From Ciona intestinalis (taxonomy: Eukaryota > Chordata > Ascidiacea > Phlebobranchia > Cionidae), in the NCBI RefSeq assembly GCF_000224145.3, contig NC_020174.2, positions 5,607,123 to 5,671,122 of the forward strand: DNA of 64,000 bases. Reading direction: 5' to 3'. A program made the position numbers and the translations under genes. Shown piece by piece: positions 55,001 to 63,164 of the stretch. The notes beneath the pieces were generated by a model that did no database searches, was not told the origin of the DNA, and saw only the letters and a list, made by a program, of their open reading frames with translations. Position 1 is the first letter of the stretch. Every line of letters starts with the position of its first letter.

Positions 55001-55852
55001 CTACAGCCTCACAACTCCCTCACTGACCAACAAGTGATTGAAAACATGCATCACGTTTTCAAACGCACTGGGGAAGAGGTAAATTGTATATTCAGCTTGA
55101 GAATCAGTGTTTGGCCTGTTTGGTTAGTTATTATTATTCTTTATTGGTTGAGATCCTTGTCAAGGACCTAGGATTTAGGCCAGATTTGGCCCATTACCCC
55201 AACACTCGGAACGCCCATCTAAATCCTTCGTATGACCAGTTCCTCGACACTGCATCGCAATCTGGTTAATACTTATCCGTTTAATTACATTAACAGATTA
55301 CATTAGCGACATTCGGTTATTTGTTTAACAGCCTCCAGTTCGGAGAATTAGTCCAGAGTTGAAGCTCTATGCTACTGCCATTGCGGGGGTGTGGGTTCAT
55401 GAGAAAAACACATAACAGCAATTGCTCTAACCCAATTGCCCTTATAGGTTTTCAAATTGTCACCCATAAAAAATTGTCACCCATATATTTCGAACAAAAA
55501 ATACCTGTGAAATAATTACCTACAAAGTTGGGAACATGGTAACTCGTAAGCGGGCAGCAAGAGGTGTATAAAACAGAACACCGATGTTATAGGCACTATC
55601 ATTGCCCCGCAACGCGAGGATATAAGAGTTATATTTTTGATTCATTTTTTTCAGGTTCATTTGCAACGACCAAAACGCTGCCCTGCTACTCTGTTTAACT
55701 TAATCCGCCAATGTTGGAAGCGACAACCTGAAGACCGGCCAACCTTTGAACAACTACATGGATACTTATTGGAAAAGAAGGCAACCCCGAAACCCACTGT
55801 TCGACCCCCACCCCCAACAACAAGACCCCCAATTCCCACCCCAAGAGCGTAG
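43082..55852 (+). CDS. DDR: Discoidin domain receptor tyrosine kinase
   Basis: Complete 20-exon gene, 981 residues. Exons: 43082-43190, 45037-45136, 45794-45922, 45995-46097, 46426-46576, 46893-47068, 47383-47540, 48218-48438, 48923-49009, 49496-49680, 50001-50153, 51414-51534, 51993-52093, 52815-52944, 53238-53391, 53753-53833, 54055-54258, 54563-54797, 54929-55078, 55655-55852. DDRs are collagen receptors. Order: signal peptide; discoidin (F5/8C) domain from [15 protein letters not shown] to LYGCHW (about 38-197); discoidin-like domain (to ~382); Pro-rich stalk ([13 protein letters not shown]); membrane helix (~442-464); juxtamembrane region with PPPPYQQ; kinase with GEGQFGEV (670-677), Lys709, HRDLATRN (813-820), DFG (833-835) and DDR-type loop YQSDYY. 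The tail [18 protein letters not shown] ends the protein and is longer than in vertebrate DDRs. Exon 11 appears again at 50717-50869 after an N gap (see findings). Several introns carry MITEs. Confidence 0.96.
43942..44290 (+). pseudogene. Possible stray exon of a ligand-gated ion channel in the kinase gene's intron 1
   Basis: Open plus-strand stretch ending [29 protein letters not shown], followed by a GTGAGG donor-like site. The pattern basic-hydrophobic strand, LDLRHFPFD, then an acidic/hydrophobic strand resembles the end of the ligand-binding domain of pentameric ligand-gated channels (loop region where Cys-loop receptors have FPFD or FPMD). No partner exons found. Could be a relic, a nested gene's exon or chance. 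Confidence 0.2.
45300..45660 (-). mobile_element. MITE family B copy split by a family A copy
   Basis: Family B body ...GATAACGGTTATA at the left and TAATTCTGTCAATATT to TGTCTTATCTTACCCCACCC at the right (45,577-45,660), interrupted at 45,384-45,574. Confidence 0.75.
45384..45574 (+). mobile_element. MITE family A copy nested in family B
   Basis: TAGGGTGGGGGAAGATTGAA to CCCGTCTCACCCCACCCTAC, with TA at 45,382-45,383 and 45,575-45,576. Removing the insert and one TA restores family B (GGTTATAATTCTG-type). Confidence 0.88.
46610..46860 (+). repeat. SINE-like repeat (S1) before exon 6
   Basis: GCGCTGTAGCAGAGTAAAAA...CAAGTTGTCCCTATTGAGTT, A-rich linker, AATAATCACCCACAAAGTTG, then GAACACCCGTGTTATAACGA and CACACGAGGATTGAAC. 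Same order as at 24,150 and 55,345. Confidence 0.6.
47083..47325 (+). mobile_element. MITE family B copy in intron 6
   Basis: TAGTAGGTTGGGGTAAGATA at the left; ACCGTATCCTCATGAC and GCGATTGGAAAATATG in the body; worn right end. About 50 bp longer than consensus. Confidence 0.75.
47553..47720 (+). mobile_element. MITE family B copy in intron 7
   Basis: GGGAGGGTATTACATG left end; TCTCGTCCAATTTGGTATAT body; TTCATATTACCCCACAGTAC right end. Starts about 12 bp after the exon 7 donor. Confidence 0.75.
47920..48116 (-). mobile_element. MITE family B copy in intron 7
   Basis: AGTACTGTGGGGTACGATGG to GGACCATCTTACCCCAACCT; full length. Confidence 0.85.
48684..48875 (+). mobile_element. MITE family A copy in intron 8
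   Basis: TAGTAGGTTGGGGGAAGATG to GGTGTCCCATATTCCCACG. Ends about 47 bp before exon 9. Confidence 0.88.
49800..49965 (+). repeat. SINE-like repeat fragment (S1) in intron 10
   Basis: GTAGCCCAGAGTTGACGGTT, GGCTCGATACATTAC, A-rich stretch, ATTATTACCCACAAAGTCAC, GGGCACGAAGTGCGGGAATC. Repeated in the duplicated segment at 50,540-50,690. Confidence 0.55.
50430..50456 (+). mobile_element. MITE family A left end, cut by gap
   Basis: CAGTAGGGTGGGGGAAGACG then GGACACC and N. Same bases as the start of the copy at 51,146. Confidence 0.85.
50457..50506. other. Assembly gap (50 N)
   Basis: Fixed-size N run between the two near-identical segments. Confidence 0.98.
51146..51338 (+). mobile_element. MITE family A copy in intron 11
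   Basis: CAGTAGGGTGGGGGAAGACG to CATCTTCCCCCACCCTAC, TA before it. Confidence 0.92.
51555..51760 (-). repeat. Two tandem 3' parts of the SINE-like repeat
   Basis: ATGTAACTTATTTATCCTTG...ACACGGGTGTTCTGTTTCAT...CTTACGAGTTACCACGTATG, then the same order again from 51,655. The unit is the complement of the S1 3' part. Confidence 0.6.
52209..52342. mobile_element. 134-bp MITE, hAT-like
   Basis: Terminal repeats CAGTGGCGCAGCCAG (52,209-52,223) and CTGGCTGCGCTACTG (52,328-52,342), inner G-run against C-run, and an imperfect 8-bp direct repeat outside (TCCATATG against TCCACATA, 6 of 8). An 8-bp duplication and CAGTGGCG-type ends suggest hAT. No coding capacity. Confidence 0.8.
52399..52787 (+). 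mobile_element. MITE family B copy split by a family A copy
   Basis: Left piece TAGGCTGGGGTAAGATGG (to 52,418) and right piece from 52,612 (TACATGTTTTTATTCTC) to GTCCGCCGTACCACACAATA. Ends about 27 bp before exon 14. Confidence 0.82.
52419..52611 (+). mobile_element. MITE family A copy nested in family B
   Basis: CAGTAGGGCGGGGGAAGATG to TTTTTTCCCACAGTACTA; TA at 52,417-52,418 and 52,612-52,613. Taking it out restores the B start AAGATGGTACATGTTTTTAT. Confidence 0.9.
53534..53714 (-). mobile_element. MITE family B copy in intron 15
   Basis: CTAGGGAAGATGGATACGGT, ATCCTGTATTTCCGAATCGT, ending CAGGCCATCTTACCTATACC. Confidence 0.75.
53904..54025 (-). repeat. SINE-like repeat 3' part in intron 16
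   Basis: AATGAATGAAACTTATTTAT, GTGCCGGGGCAACAGCAGTG, TAACACGGGTGTTCTATTTG. Ends about 30 bp before exon 17. Confidence 0.6.
54321..54496 (+). mobile_element. MITE family A copy in intron 17
   Basis: AGTAGTGTGGGGGGTCACGG to GGTGTCCCATATTTTCCCGC; slightly shortened body. Confidence 0.82.
55120..55225 (+). repeat. Dispersed repeat S2 in intron 19
   Basis: TTATTATTATTCTTTATTGG, GATCCTTGTCAAGGACCTAG, GATTTAGGCCAGATTTGGCC, CATTACCCCAACACTCGG. Shared with 11,707-11,830. Confidence 0.6.
55345..55650 (+). repeat. SINE-like repeat (S1), longest copy, in intron 19
   Basis: CCAGAGTTGAAGCTCTATGC...TACTGCCATTGCGGGGGTGT...ACACATAACAGCAATTGCTC, then AATAATTACCTACAAAGTTG, GGGCAGCAAGAGGTGTATAA, CCCCGCAACGCGAGGATATA. 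Runs up to the exon 20 polypyrimidine tract. Confidence 0.65.
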
Positions 55853-55961
55853 GGTGTTGGATATGTTTTATCTCACCTGAAAGGTGTAGCTTGCGTTACC
55901 GTTGGTTTTCCTCCACCAGCACTATATATAGCATACACCCGCTTTCCACGATTGTAAACTT

Positions 55962-56152
55962 GTAGTAGGGTGGGGTAAGATGGGACATGTTTCCATTCTC
56001 GTTTAGTGACCCATTGGTGGTAATCAAAGAATATTTATTTACAGAAAAATAACCACAGCCCGTGTTTCTGAAAGAGCGTTGTTATTTGTTTAAAACACGT
56101 TTAGGAAATATGGGTTTTAGGTGCGAACGGTATCCCATCTTACCCCACAATA
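55962..56152 (+). mobile_element. MITE family B copy downstream of the kinase gene
   Basis: TAGTAGGGTGGGGTAAGATG to GGTATCCCATCTTACCCCAC; best full-length family B copy in the window. Confidence 0.9.
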
Positions 56153-57802
56153 CAAAAAGAATCACCCACCCTTGTACTTAAGGGACACTTTTCCAGCATG
56201 GCACACTGCAATCCTACTGCTTCCCACGTTAATTTGTTTTCCAACAGCTTTATTATGCAAATACACGACAACTTCAGTTATATATTCCCACTGTTAATGT
56301 TAATACCGGGTTGACGTGATAATTCTAAATTATCTCCTATTACTATTTGTGTTGTTTTTTCGTTCGGTATTTGTTTCTGTCCACTTTATTTGATCTTTGC
56401 TACGTTTGCTCGTCACATTAATGCAGTGGTTTATACATTCAGCACAAAATCGCACATTTTGTTGTCAAGTATAGTTCACTGAGGAGACCATCAAGGAGTT
56501 CGGAGAAGCGGGAAAATGGTTAAGCTTGTATGGGATAACACGCACACGCGCTATAGGGAACGAAATCCATTTATTCGACTTAATGGCTGATAAATATGGC
56601 AACCGTAAAAGGGTTTATTAGGTTGGATAAAAACTTCTCTGACTAGGTTGGAGCTATTAGCTATAATAGTAAACTCGTTGTGGCGCACGTTCAAAGATTA
56701 CCTTCATTGCGCTAAAATCACTTTGAAATTAATCCTTAATATCATGTCATCGCATGCGTAAGGCAGATGCCCAACGACAACCTTAAATAGGAATTAAATT
56801 TCTCACGCTGTAGCACTCACGCTTATATATAGTAGAAGCGGGGAAAATGGGACACTTTTTCATTCTGTTTTCAAATTTCATTCGGTAGTAAACAACATTT
56901 AAAGAATTATAAAACCGTATCCTCACGATCCCCATAGACCGTTTTAACTTTTTAAACCACGATCAGGATATTTAAATATTAGGTGCTAAAGGTGTCCCAG
57001 CTTCCCCCACCCTACTATGCTTTGAAACTTCTTCCCTTACAAATACACGACACTCAATATTCTTTATGTGATCTAGTTTATTCTAGCACAGTCACATTGC
57101 ACAAAGTAACTCAACATTGTACAAAAATAAAGTCCATTTTTGCTTGGGAATCTGGAGCACCCAAGCTATGATGCCCAACGTTAGGAAAAAGCACCATTGG
57201 AGCAAAAAACGAGTCCAAGTTAGAATTAGATGACGTTACGGTTTAAGATGTACACGTTGGCACAATTTAAAATCCCAAGTACTATAAATAAAAATGGAAC
57301 GGAAATAAAAAGTTATGGTTCGTGGTAAAAACGGAATGGGAAATTGTTAACAAAATAAAAATTTTAGTTTGCGTTGTTACTTAAATTCAGGGAAAAAAAA
57401 TGGTAAACTGATTAAAATGTGTGGTTCAGTCAGGAACCACAGAAATACAGTAACAGCAACACCTCAGCTAACTATCAAGTGCAGAATATAAATAAACAAA
57501 TATATAAGTACGGACAACATATAAAATTAAGATTAAGTGGAAAAAAAACAAGCAATAATATTGAAAGTAACATTTGATCCAGGGTATTCCAGCTTATCAG
57601 AACTTAATATTGCAGAAATGTTGGGCAAGATGTTATTGCAATGTGTGGTAATTTTAATATATGTTATGTCTGCTCAATAAGTAAATAAAAACATAAACAA
57701 AACACAGATTATATAAAACAGGAGTTACAAGACTTTGTAAGGATTATATTTAGGTGTAAAAATAAAATCGAATTGTTGCTGAGAGAAGATTATTCGCAGG
57801 TG
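56153..57802. other. Intergenic between convergent DDR and CCDC186 genes
   Basis: Holds one family A MITE (56,829-57,016) and, from 57,020 to 57,802, AT-rich DNA that probably includes the CCDC186 3' UTR. Nothing else recognised. Confidence 0.45.
56829..57016 (+). mobile_element. MITE family A copy
   Basis: TAGTAGAAGCGGGGAAAATG to GGTGTCCCAGCTTCCCCCAC. Confidence 0.85.
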
Positions 57803-60415
57803 CTACGTGGTTGGTTTATTACACTGTAACCTCTGGATTTCTTTCCCAAGCATTTCTAAACTTTCTTTAAGTGTTATATTTTTCAGGAGAGTGTCTTCAA
57901 GGACTGACTGCATTTTACGATTGACTTCAATGGACAGTTCAAGGGTCATACCATGTTTAGGTTTAGAATCAGTGTGTTGGCGTGGTGGGGCAAGCACCCC
58001 TGCTTCTTCTCTTATAATATAGTGTTGGATAAGCCGCTGTTTCTTCTGTAACTCCTCAACCAGCTGCTGCACATGCTCTTGTAGGAAATCAATTTTATCA
58101 TTCTTCTTTGCGTGGATTTGCTGCAAGCGAACTATTCTCTCAATAAGCATCTGTCTGTCAACTGGCCCTGCATTGCCAGTGATCGCTGTTTCTGGAACTG
58201 AGACATGGTCATAAGTTGCACTTGTTGTCCCATTTGTTTCACCTGAATATGAATTAACACGGTCCAAAGAATTTGTTGAACTTGCCCTACTTCCCATGCT
58301 TCCACAATCTGCACTATGGTTTGTGCTGTTGGGACTTGAAGCATTGGAAAGTGCATCAACATTGTCCATCTTCCTCTTGGCTTGATTCAACTGCCTGGAC
58401 AAATCTTTCACACAGGCATTATTCTTTCTCTTTACCGTCCTCATTTCATCTTTAAGGTCTTCAATCTGTAGTAGCAGCTGGCAAATTGACTTCTCTTTCT
58501 CCTCGAGACGAGTAGACATGTCTGAAGTAGACTTCTTACTGGTTGTGGTTTCAACCTCCAGCGATGTTGTCACACTTTGCACCTCAGTAAGTAACTGGGA
58601 GTTTTGTGACTTTAGTAGACTGATTTCATCTGTTTGAGAAACAACTTTAGCATTTAGATCTTCAACCCGGACAGCAAGTTCTGTGTTTTTTGAGCTCATT
58701 CTCTCAGTAAACTGAAGCAACTGCTGTTCCTTCTCTTCTTTGCAAGCAAGATCAGATATTGCAGTGTCACGTTTTTCAATGGCAATATCCAATTCAACTT
58801 TTAGTTCATTCACATTTACATTAGCAGCTTCTAACTGACTTTGTAATTGCTCCATTGCTTGTAGTTTCTCTGCCATTTGAGTTGAAGATAGCTTTTGTTT
58901 GTTCATAACTTGTTCATAGCCGTGTATTACTTGTTCATTCTTCATTCTCTCACTTTCCAAACATTCGACTCTCGACTTTAATACCTTTCCCTCTTCCAGC
59001 AAATCTTTGTGTTTAATTTTTAACATGTTAAGTTCCTCTGTCTTTTGTTTTAATATACCCCGTACTTCACTTGTTTCAGTTTCTTTTTGAGTCAAAGTTT
59101 GCAGCTTTTCTTTTAGTTCTATGTCCAGAGCATTAGACTTAATTTCCTCAGATTCTTGATAAGTCTTAATCATGTCATGACAGTTTTTCCGTATCTGCTC
59201 AGTCTCTTCTTTAGCTTGTTGTATCTCAGACACCATCTTGTCACATTTTTCTTTGGTTTCCTTGTGACTATCAACTTCTGTCTTTAACTTGTTTTGAGCC
59301 CAACGAACTTTAATGATCTGCGAGTTGATCTCTTCTTTTAACTTTTCAATTTCCTGTCGTTGCACACTGTATTCCCCTTCCTTCTTTTCCAGAGCTGCTT
59401 TGCACTTAAAAAAATCTGCTTTCACAGCTTTAAGTTGAGCGACTGCTTTCTCTCGTTCCTTTGTCGTGTTTCTCGCGTACATTTCCGCCGCGTCTTTTTT
59501 CTGCCGTAAATCCAACAATTCCTTTTCCCTTCGCGCATAGTTCATCACGGCCGCTTGCTTTTCAGTCTGTGCTGCAGCACATTGTTTGTTGAGCTCTTTG
59601 AACTTATTTTCAGCATCCTGTTGTAGTCTTGCTATAGTTCGTTTAGCAGCAACATCATGAGCACTCAGTTTTTCATGCGTTTGTTTTAAATCTTGATGTA
59701 ACTCCACATTAGCACCTTCCAGTTTCTTACACGCTTCCTTTAAAGTTAAAATTTCATTTTCAAAATCAACAATCTGTTTCTCTTGTTCTTTATGTGAGGA
59801 CAAGCTGTATAAACCACAAGTTGATGAATCGTGGAGAAAGGAAGTCACTGCCAAGTTTAAACTTTCAATGTTAGTGTTCTTTGTACAATCTAGGTTAAAT
59901 TTAACAACACGATCATCTTCAAGTACAACAGACACAACCTTCACCCTGCTTTCATTCAAAGCATCACCACAATCCCCAACAACAACCTCAGAAGCCGTTT
60001 CATTGTCGATTATTGGTGTTTTGACTTCAAAATTAGAAATTTCATCAATAGATTTATTTGCTGGATCTGAATTGCTGTTTGTAGAAATATTCTGATCACT
60101 ATTTATTTCCAAAGAAGCTTTATCCTCTTTTACCTTATTAGATTGATGTTCTACATCCGAATTGTTAGTAGATACATTCGGATCATCATTAATGCTTGAT
60201 GTAGCATCAGTTTCTTCTTCATTTGAAATTTGTTCGGCATCAGATTCTAAAATTTCAGTTTCATTCAGATTTTCAGATTCAGTTGGATCGATATCGGGTT
60301 TCATATTTTGTTCATCATCTGAACTGGTCCCCGAGTTGGATATTTGTTCATGGATAATTTGAGAATCTTTTGAAGAATGATGGTCAAAGTTGACATTGTT
60401 TTCAATAACTTCCAT
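57803..60415 (-). CDS. CCDC186: CCDC186 homologue, long coiled-coil Golgi/vesicle protein
   Basis: 870 residues in one coding exon. The first ~200 residues are acidic, Ser/Asn-rich and disordered; residues ~210-680 are almost unbroken coiled coil; a Ser/Asn-rich break follows; the last ~130 residues are the conserved family end (RQMLIERIVRLQQIHAKKND, QLVEELQKKQRLIQHYIIRE, LTLELSIEVNRKMQ-type and LEDTLLKNITLKESLEMLGK). CCDC186 (C. elegans CCCP-1) is known for Rab2-linked dense-core vesicle maturation and tethering of endosome-derived vesicles at the trans-Golgi. The vertebrate gene has many exons; here none interrupts the coding part. An AG acceptor lies only 32 bases before the start codon, and the short leader contains a 7-codon upstream frame. 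Confidence 0.92.
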   Translation of the reverse strand: MEVIENNVNFDHHSSKDSQIIHEQISNSGTSSDDEQNMKPDIDPTESENLNETEILESDAEQISNEEETDATSSINDDPNVSTNNSDVEHQSNKVKEDKASLEINSDQNISTNSNSDPANKSIDEISNFEVKTPIIDNETASEVVVGDCGDALNESRVKVVSVVLEDDRVVKFNLDCTKNTNIESLNLAVTSFLHDSSTCGLYSLSSHKEQEKQIVDFENEILTLKEACKKLEGANVELHQDLKQTHEKLSAHDVAAKRTIARLQQDAENKFKELNKQCAAAQTEKQAAVMNYARREKELLDLRQKKDAAEMYARNTTKEREKAVAQLKAVKADFFKCKAALEKKEGEYSVQRQEIEKLKEEINSQIIKVRWAQNKLKTEVDSHKETKEKCDKMVSEIQQAKEETEQIRKNCHDMIKTYQESEEIKSNALDIELKEKLQTLTQKETETSEVRGILKQKTEELNMLKIKHKDLLEEGKVLKSRVECLESERMKNEQVIHGYEQVMNKQKLSSTQMAEKLQAMEQLQSQLEAANVNVNELKVELDIAIEKRDTAISDLACKEEKEQQLLQFTERMSSKNTELAVRVEDLNAKVVSQTDEISLLKSQNSQLLTEVQSVTTSLEVETTTSKKSTSDMSTRLEEKEKSICQLLLQIEDLKDEMRTVKRKNNACVKDLSRQLNQAKRKMDNVDALSNASSPNSTNHSADCGSMGSRASSTNSLDRVNSYSGETNGTTSATYDHVSVPETAITGNAGPVDRQMLIERIVRLQQIHAKKNDKIDFLQEHVQQLVEELQKKQRLIQHYIIREEAGVLAPPRQHTDSKPKHGMTLELSIEVNRKMQSVLEDTLLKNITLKESLEMLGKEIQRLQCNKPTT

Positions 60416-60417
60416 GC

Positions 60418-60441
60418 TTATTTATTGTCACCCATGGACAT
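60418..60441 (-). promoter_or_regulatory. Upstream ORF in the CCDC186 leader
   Basis: ATG TCC ATG GGT GAC AAT AAA TAA, ending two bases before the CCDC186 start codon. The splice-acceptor-like TTTTTCAG (ending 60,448) lies just upstream, so any spliced or trans-spliced leader would include it. Could lower translation or feed reinitiation. Confidence 0.5.
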
Positions 60442-60449
60442 TAAAGCCT

Positions 60450-61650
60450 GAAAAACACAAAATTAATAAATAAATGAAACCTTTTCTGGGACACAGATGT
60501 CTATATCTCAATAATACATTGTATATCTTAAATATTACAGCGTCACTATTGTTAATTAGCATATATAAAGAATCCTAACACATTTAACCAGATAGCCTCT
60601 TCTTAGTTCTTAATACTACACGAACTTTTGCTTAATGCGCCGTTATAGGATTTCGCATACACGCAGTTCGCACCGTACTTTAACCTTCGAAACATGCTTT
60701 AAGTATCCTTATAGCCATTTAAAGATCTTACTCTTTTGTTCTTTATACATAGCGCGATCTCTTTATCGATTATATACAAACGTTTTACAGAAATAGCCCA
60801 TTCCGCTCTTACCACTACGTAATCAAGTGATGATGATTACTGAAGTACCGAGACGTAAACGTATATATAGAAATGCTAGAAAGCAACGCGTCAACTGATG
60901 TTGGCAAGCAACAACGTATGTTTCTGATTTTATACCGTATGTGGAGATTAAACAAATACATTTAAAAACGTTATTTTACATTATTCGGTCTCTTTTTGGA
61001 CTCTATTTGTTTTTTAGCTTACGCTATACTATTTCTATGAGATCACATTGCGTATCTTTTTTTTACGTCGGTGACGTCACGAGTCATGTGATGATCAAAA
61101 ACAATAATAAATGATAAATCGCGTTGTGTGGGAAGTGTGCCTGTTTAACGACCAACGAATGGTTTGTTTTACTACTTTCCCAGTGCTGTGAGGCCTGCAT
61201 GACCTTCATTATTATCAAAGGTTTGCATTAACCGTATCTTTGTGTATTCTTTGCTATTTTTAACGTATTCGTTTTTGTTTGAGTTAGGAATTAACGTATA
61301 ATATAGTTATCGTCTTATCGAGTCACGTACGTCGTATTTATATATAATATACATACATGCATATCATATATGTGTTATCTGAAATTGACTCACTCTATTA
61401 AAATAATTGTATTTGCTCAGCTATTTTCGTCTGCATGATTGAACTGTAATTTTAATTACTGTGTTAATTATTGAATAAAAATAAGTATTATTGAATAAAA
61501 ATAAGTATTATTGAATAAAAATAAGTAATCTTATATTTGTGTATTTTGTTTTAGAATGGTATAGTGAAACAAATATGTTTTGTCCCAATGTTATTCCACA
61601 GTAGAGTACTAGAGTCACAAGTTTAAACTGTAGCTTATCTGATGCGTTTT
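60450..61650. promoter_or_regulatory. Shared upstream region of CCDC186 and TSTD2
   Basis: About 1.2 kb between two divergent genes; likely bidirectional promoter region. One GGTGACGTCACGAG site (TGACGTCA) near 61,071. No other feature apart from the short tandem repeat listed separately. Confidence 0.4.
61467..61526 (+). repeat. Three tandem 20-bp units
   Basis: ATTATTGAATAAAAATAAGT repeated three times without visible change; recent minisatellite. Confidence 0.9.
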
Positions 61651-61684
61651 CTTATTTTAGACATTTTAGTTAAGCAAATGCAAT

Positions 61685-62977
61685 ATGAAAGTCAAACGTG
61701 TTTCTGAAAAATATTTGAATAAAGTTGTCGACAAAATAAAGTTTTCAGAGTTCGTGAAATCACTCTTGGTAGAGGGAGATGGGGAACAAAAATGGCGGTG
61801 TTGTCAATTGACTTTCAATAACAGGGGCTCTGCTTATAAGCATGTTTCTGTGTTTCACTTAGATTTAGTGAAGAGTTATTCAGATGAGACTGTGCATTCT
61901 AAAGTAGTGAAGCGTGAAGATTGTGATGGCTGCCACGAATCTAATGAGTTTGCAAATGGGGAAACGAAACCTATTGTTAATTATACTTGTACTTGTGATG
62001 GAGCATTTGTAGTGTTGTTGTATTATTATTACACAAATCTGCAAGGTGAAACACATAATGTTGAAAGGTGGCAGAGACAAGTATGCACTGAGTTGAAATT
62101 AACAGGAAAAATAAGGATTGCTGATGAAGGGATAAATGGAACTGTAGAAGGCTGTGATTGCTCAACAGAGAAATATATGCAGGCAATGCTTAACTACAGT
62201 TCCTTTTCCAACATGTTACGCACTGATTTTAAAATGAGCGCAGGCAATGGCTGTTGTTTTGATGACTTAAAAGTTGGTATTCACTCTGAGCTTTGTACAT
62301 TGGGAATAACATCACAGGAACTAAAACCAGCAATTGGAAACCATTTAACCCCAGAACAGTTTCACCAAAAACTTAAAGAAATGGAAGAGTTATCTAGCAC
62401 TGGTGCTAGAGCAGAGCCACTGCTGTTAGATTGTCGCAACTTCTATGAGAGTAAAATAGGATATTTTGATGGTGCTGTCAAGCCTGACCTAAGGAAATTC
62501 AGTTACTTTACTGAGTATGTGGACAAAAACCGTGAGTTATTTAATAATCGGGAAATTCTGACGTACTGCACAGGTGGTATTAGATGCGAGAGAGCATCAG
62601 CATATGTTAAGCAAGCTACCAATTGCTCTAATGTGTTTCAATTAAAAGGAGGAATACATAAGTACCTTGAACAGTATCCTGGCAGTGATTTATATAAAGG
62701 AAAGCTGTTCGTATTTGATAATAGGTATGGAATTAATATTGGAGATTCTGACAGACCTGCTGTTTCGAACTGTTTCTTCTGTCCTGCTCCGTGCGATAAA
62801 TATAAGCTATGTTCCACTGCAGGTTGCTGTCAGCTGGTTTTGATCTGCCAATATTGTAGAGAGACCGGCATAACCACATGCTGTGACACTTGTGCACAAA
62901 ATGCCAAACTCAACCAAGTATGTAAACAATGCAGATGCACAGTAACTAGGGAAAGAGCGGCAACAGAAAGTTTATGA
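61685..62977 (+). CDS. TSTD2: Rhodanese-domain protein, TSTD2/TrhO type
   Basis: 430 residues in one coding exon. Residues ~30-60 (WRCCQLTFNN...HVSVFH) look like a degenerate zinc finger. From ~98 the protein follows the bacterial TrhO/YceA plan: an acylphosphatase-like N-domain (LKLTGKIRIADEGINGTVEG), then a rhodanese domain (LLLDCRNFYESKIGYFDGA) with active-site loop CTGGIRCE, Cys295 being the nucleophile, then KGGIHKYLEQYP. The C-terminus is Cys-rich (CFFCPAPCDKYKLC and four further CxxC pairs), probably binding zinc. Bacterial TrhO makes 5-hydroxyuridine in tRNA; a similar role in animals is not established. An out-of-frame ATG at 61,678 overlaps the start. Stop is 187 bases before the LRSAM1 start on the same strand. 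Confidence 0.92.
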   Translation: MKVKRVSEKYLNKVVDKIKFSEFVKSLLVEGDGEQKWRCCQLTFNNRGSAYKHVSVFHLDLVKSYSDETVHSKVVKREDCDGCHESNEFANGETKPIVNYTCTCDGAFVVLLYYYYTNLQGETHNVERWQRQVCTELKLTGKIRIADEGINGTVEGCDCSTEKYMQAMLNYSSFSNMLRTDFKMSAGNGCCFDDLKVGIHSELCTLGITSQELKPAIGNHLTPEQFHQKLKEMEELSSTGARAEPLLLDCRNFYESKIGYFDGAVKPDLRKFSYFTEYVDKNRELFNNREILTYCTGGIRCERASAYVKQATNCSNVFQLKGGIHKYLEQYPGSDLYKGKLFVFDNRYGINIGDSDRPAVSNCFFCPAPCDKYKLCSTAGCCQLVLICQYCRETGITTCCDTCAQNAKLNQVCKQCRCTVTRERAATESL

Positions 62978-63164
62978 GCTAGTTTTGGTGCGAGTTTTTA
63001 CATAATGATGCCGTTTTAACATTGTTATTTGTGGCAAAGAAAAACATACTGCCAATTATCATTAGTATCATTCTGCTATGTTTGTTGCTAAAATTGGGGC
63101 TATCTAATTGTTTTATGTATTTTTTTAAAAATTGCAGCGTCTTTTAATAAGTAACTGCTTAGAA

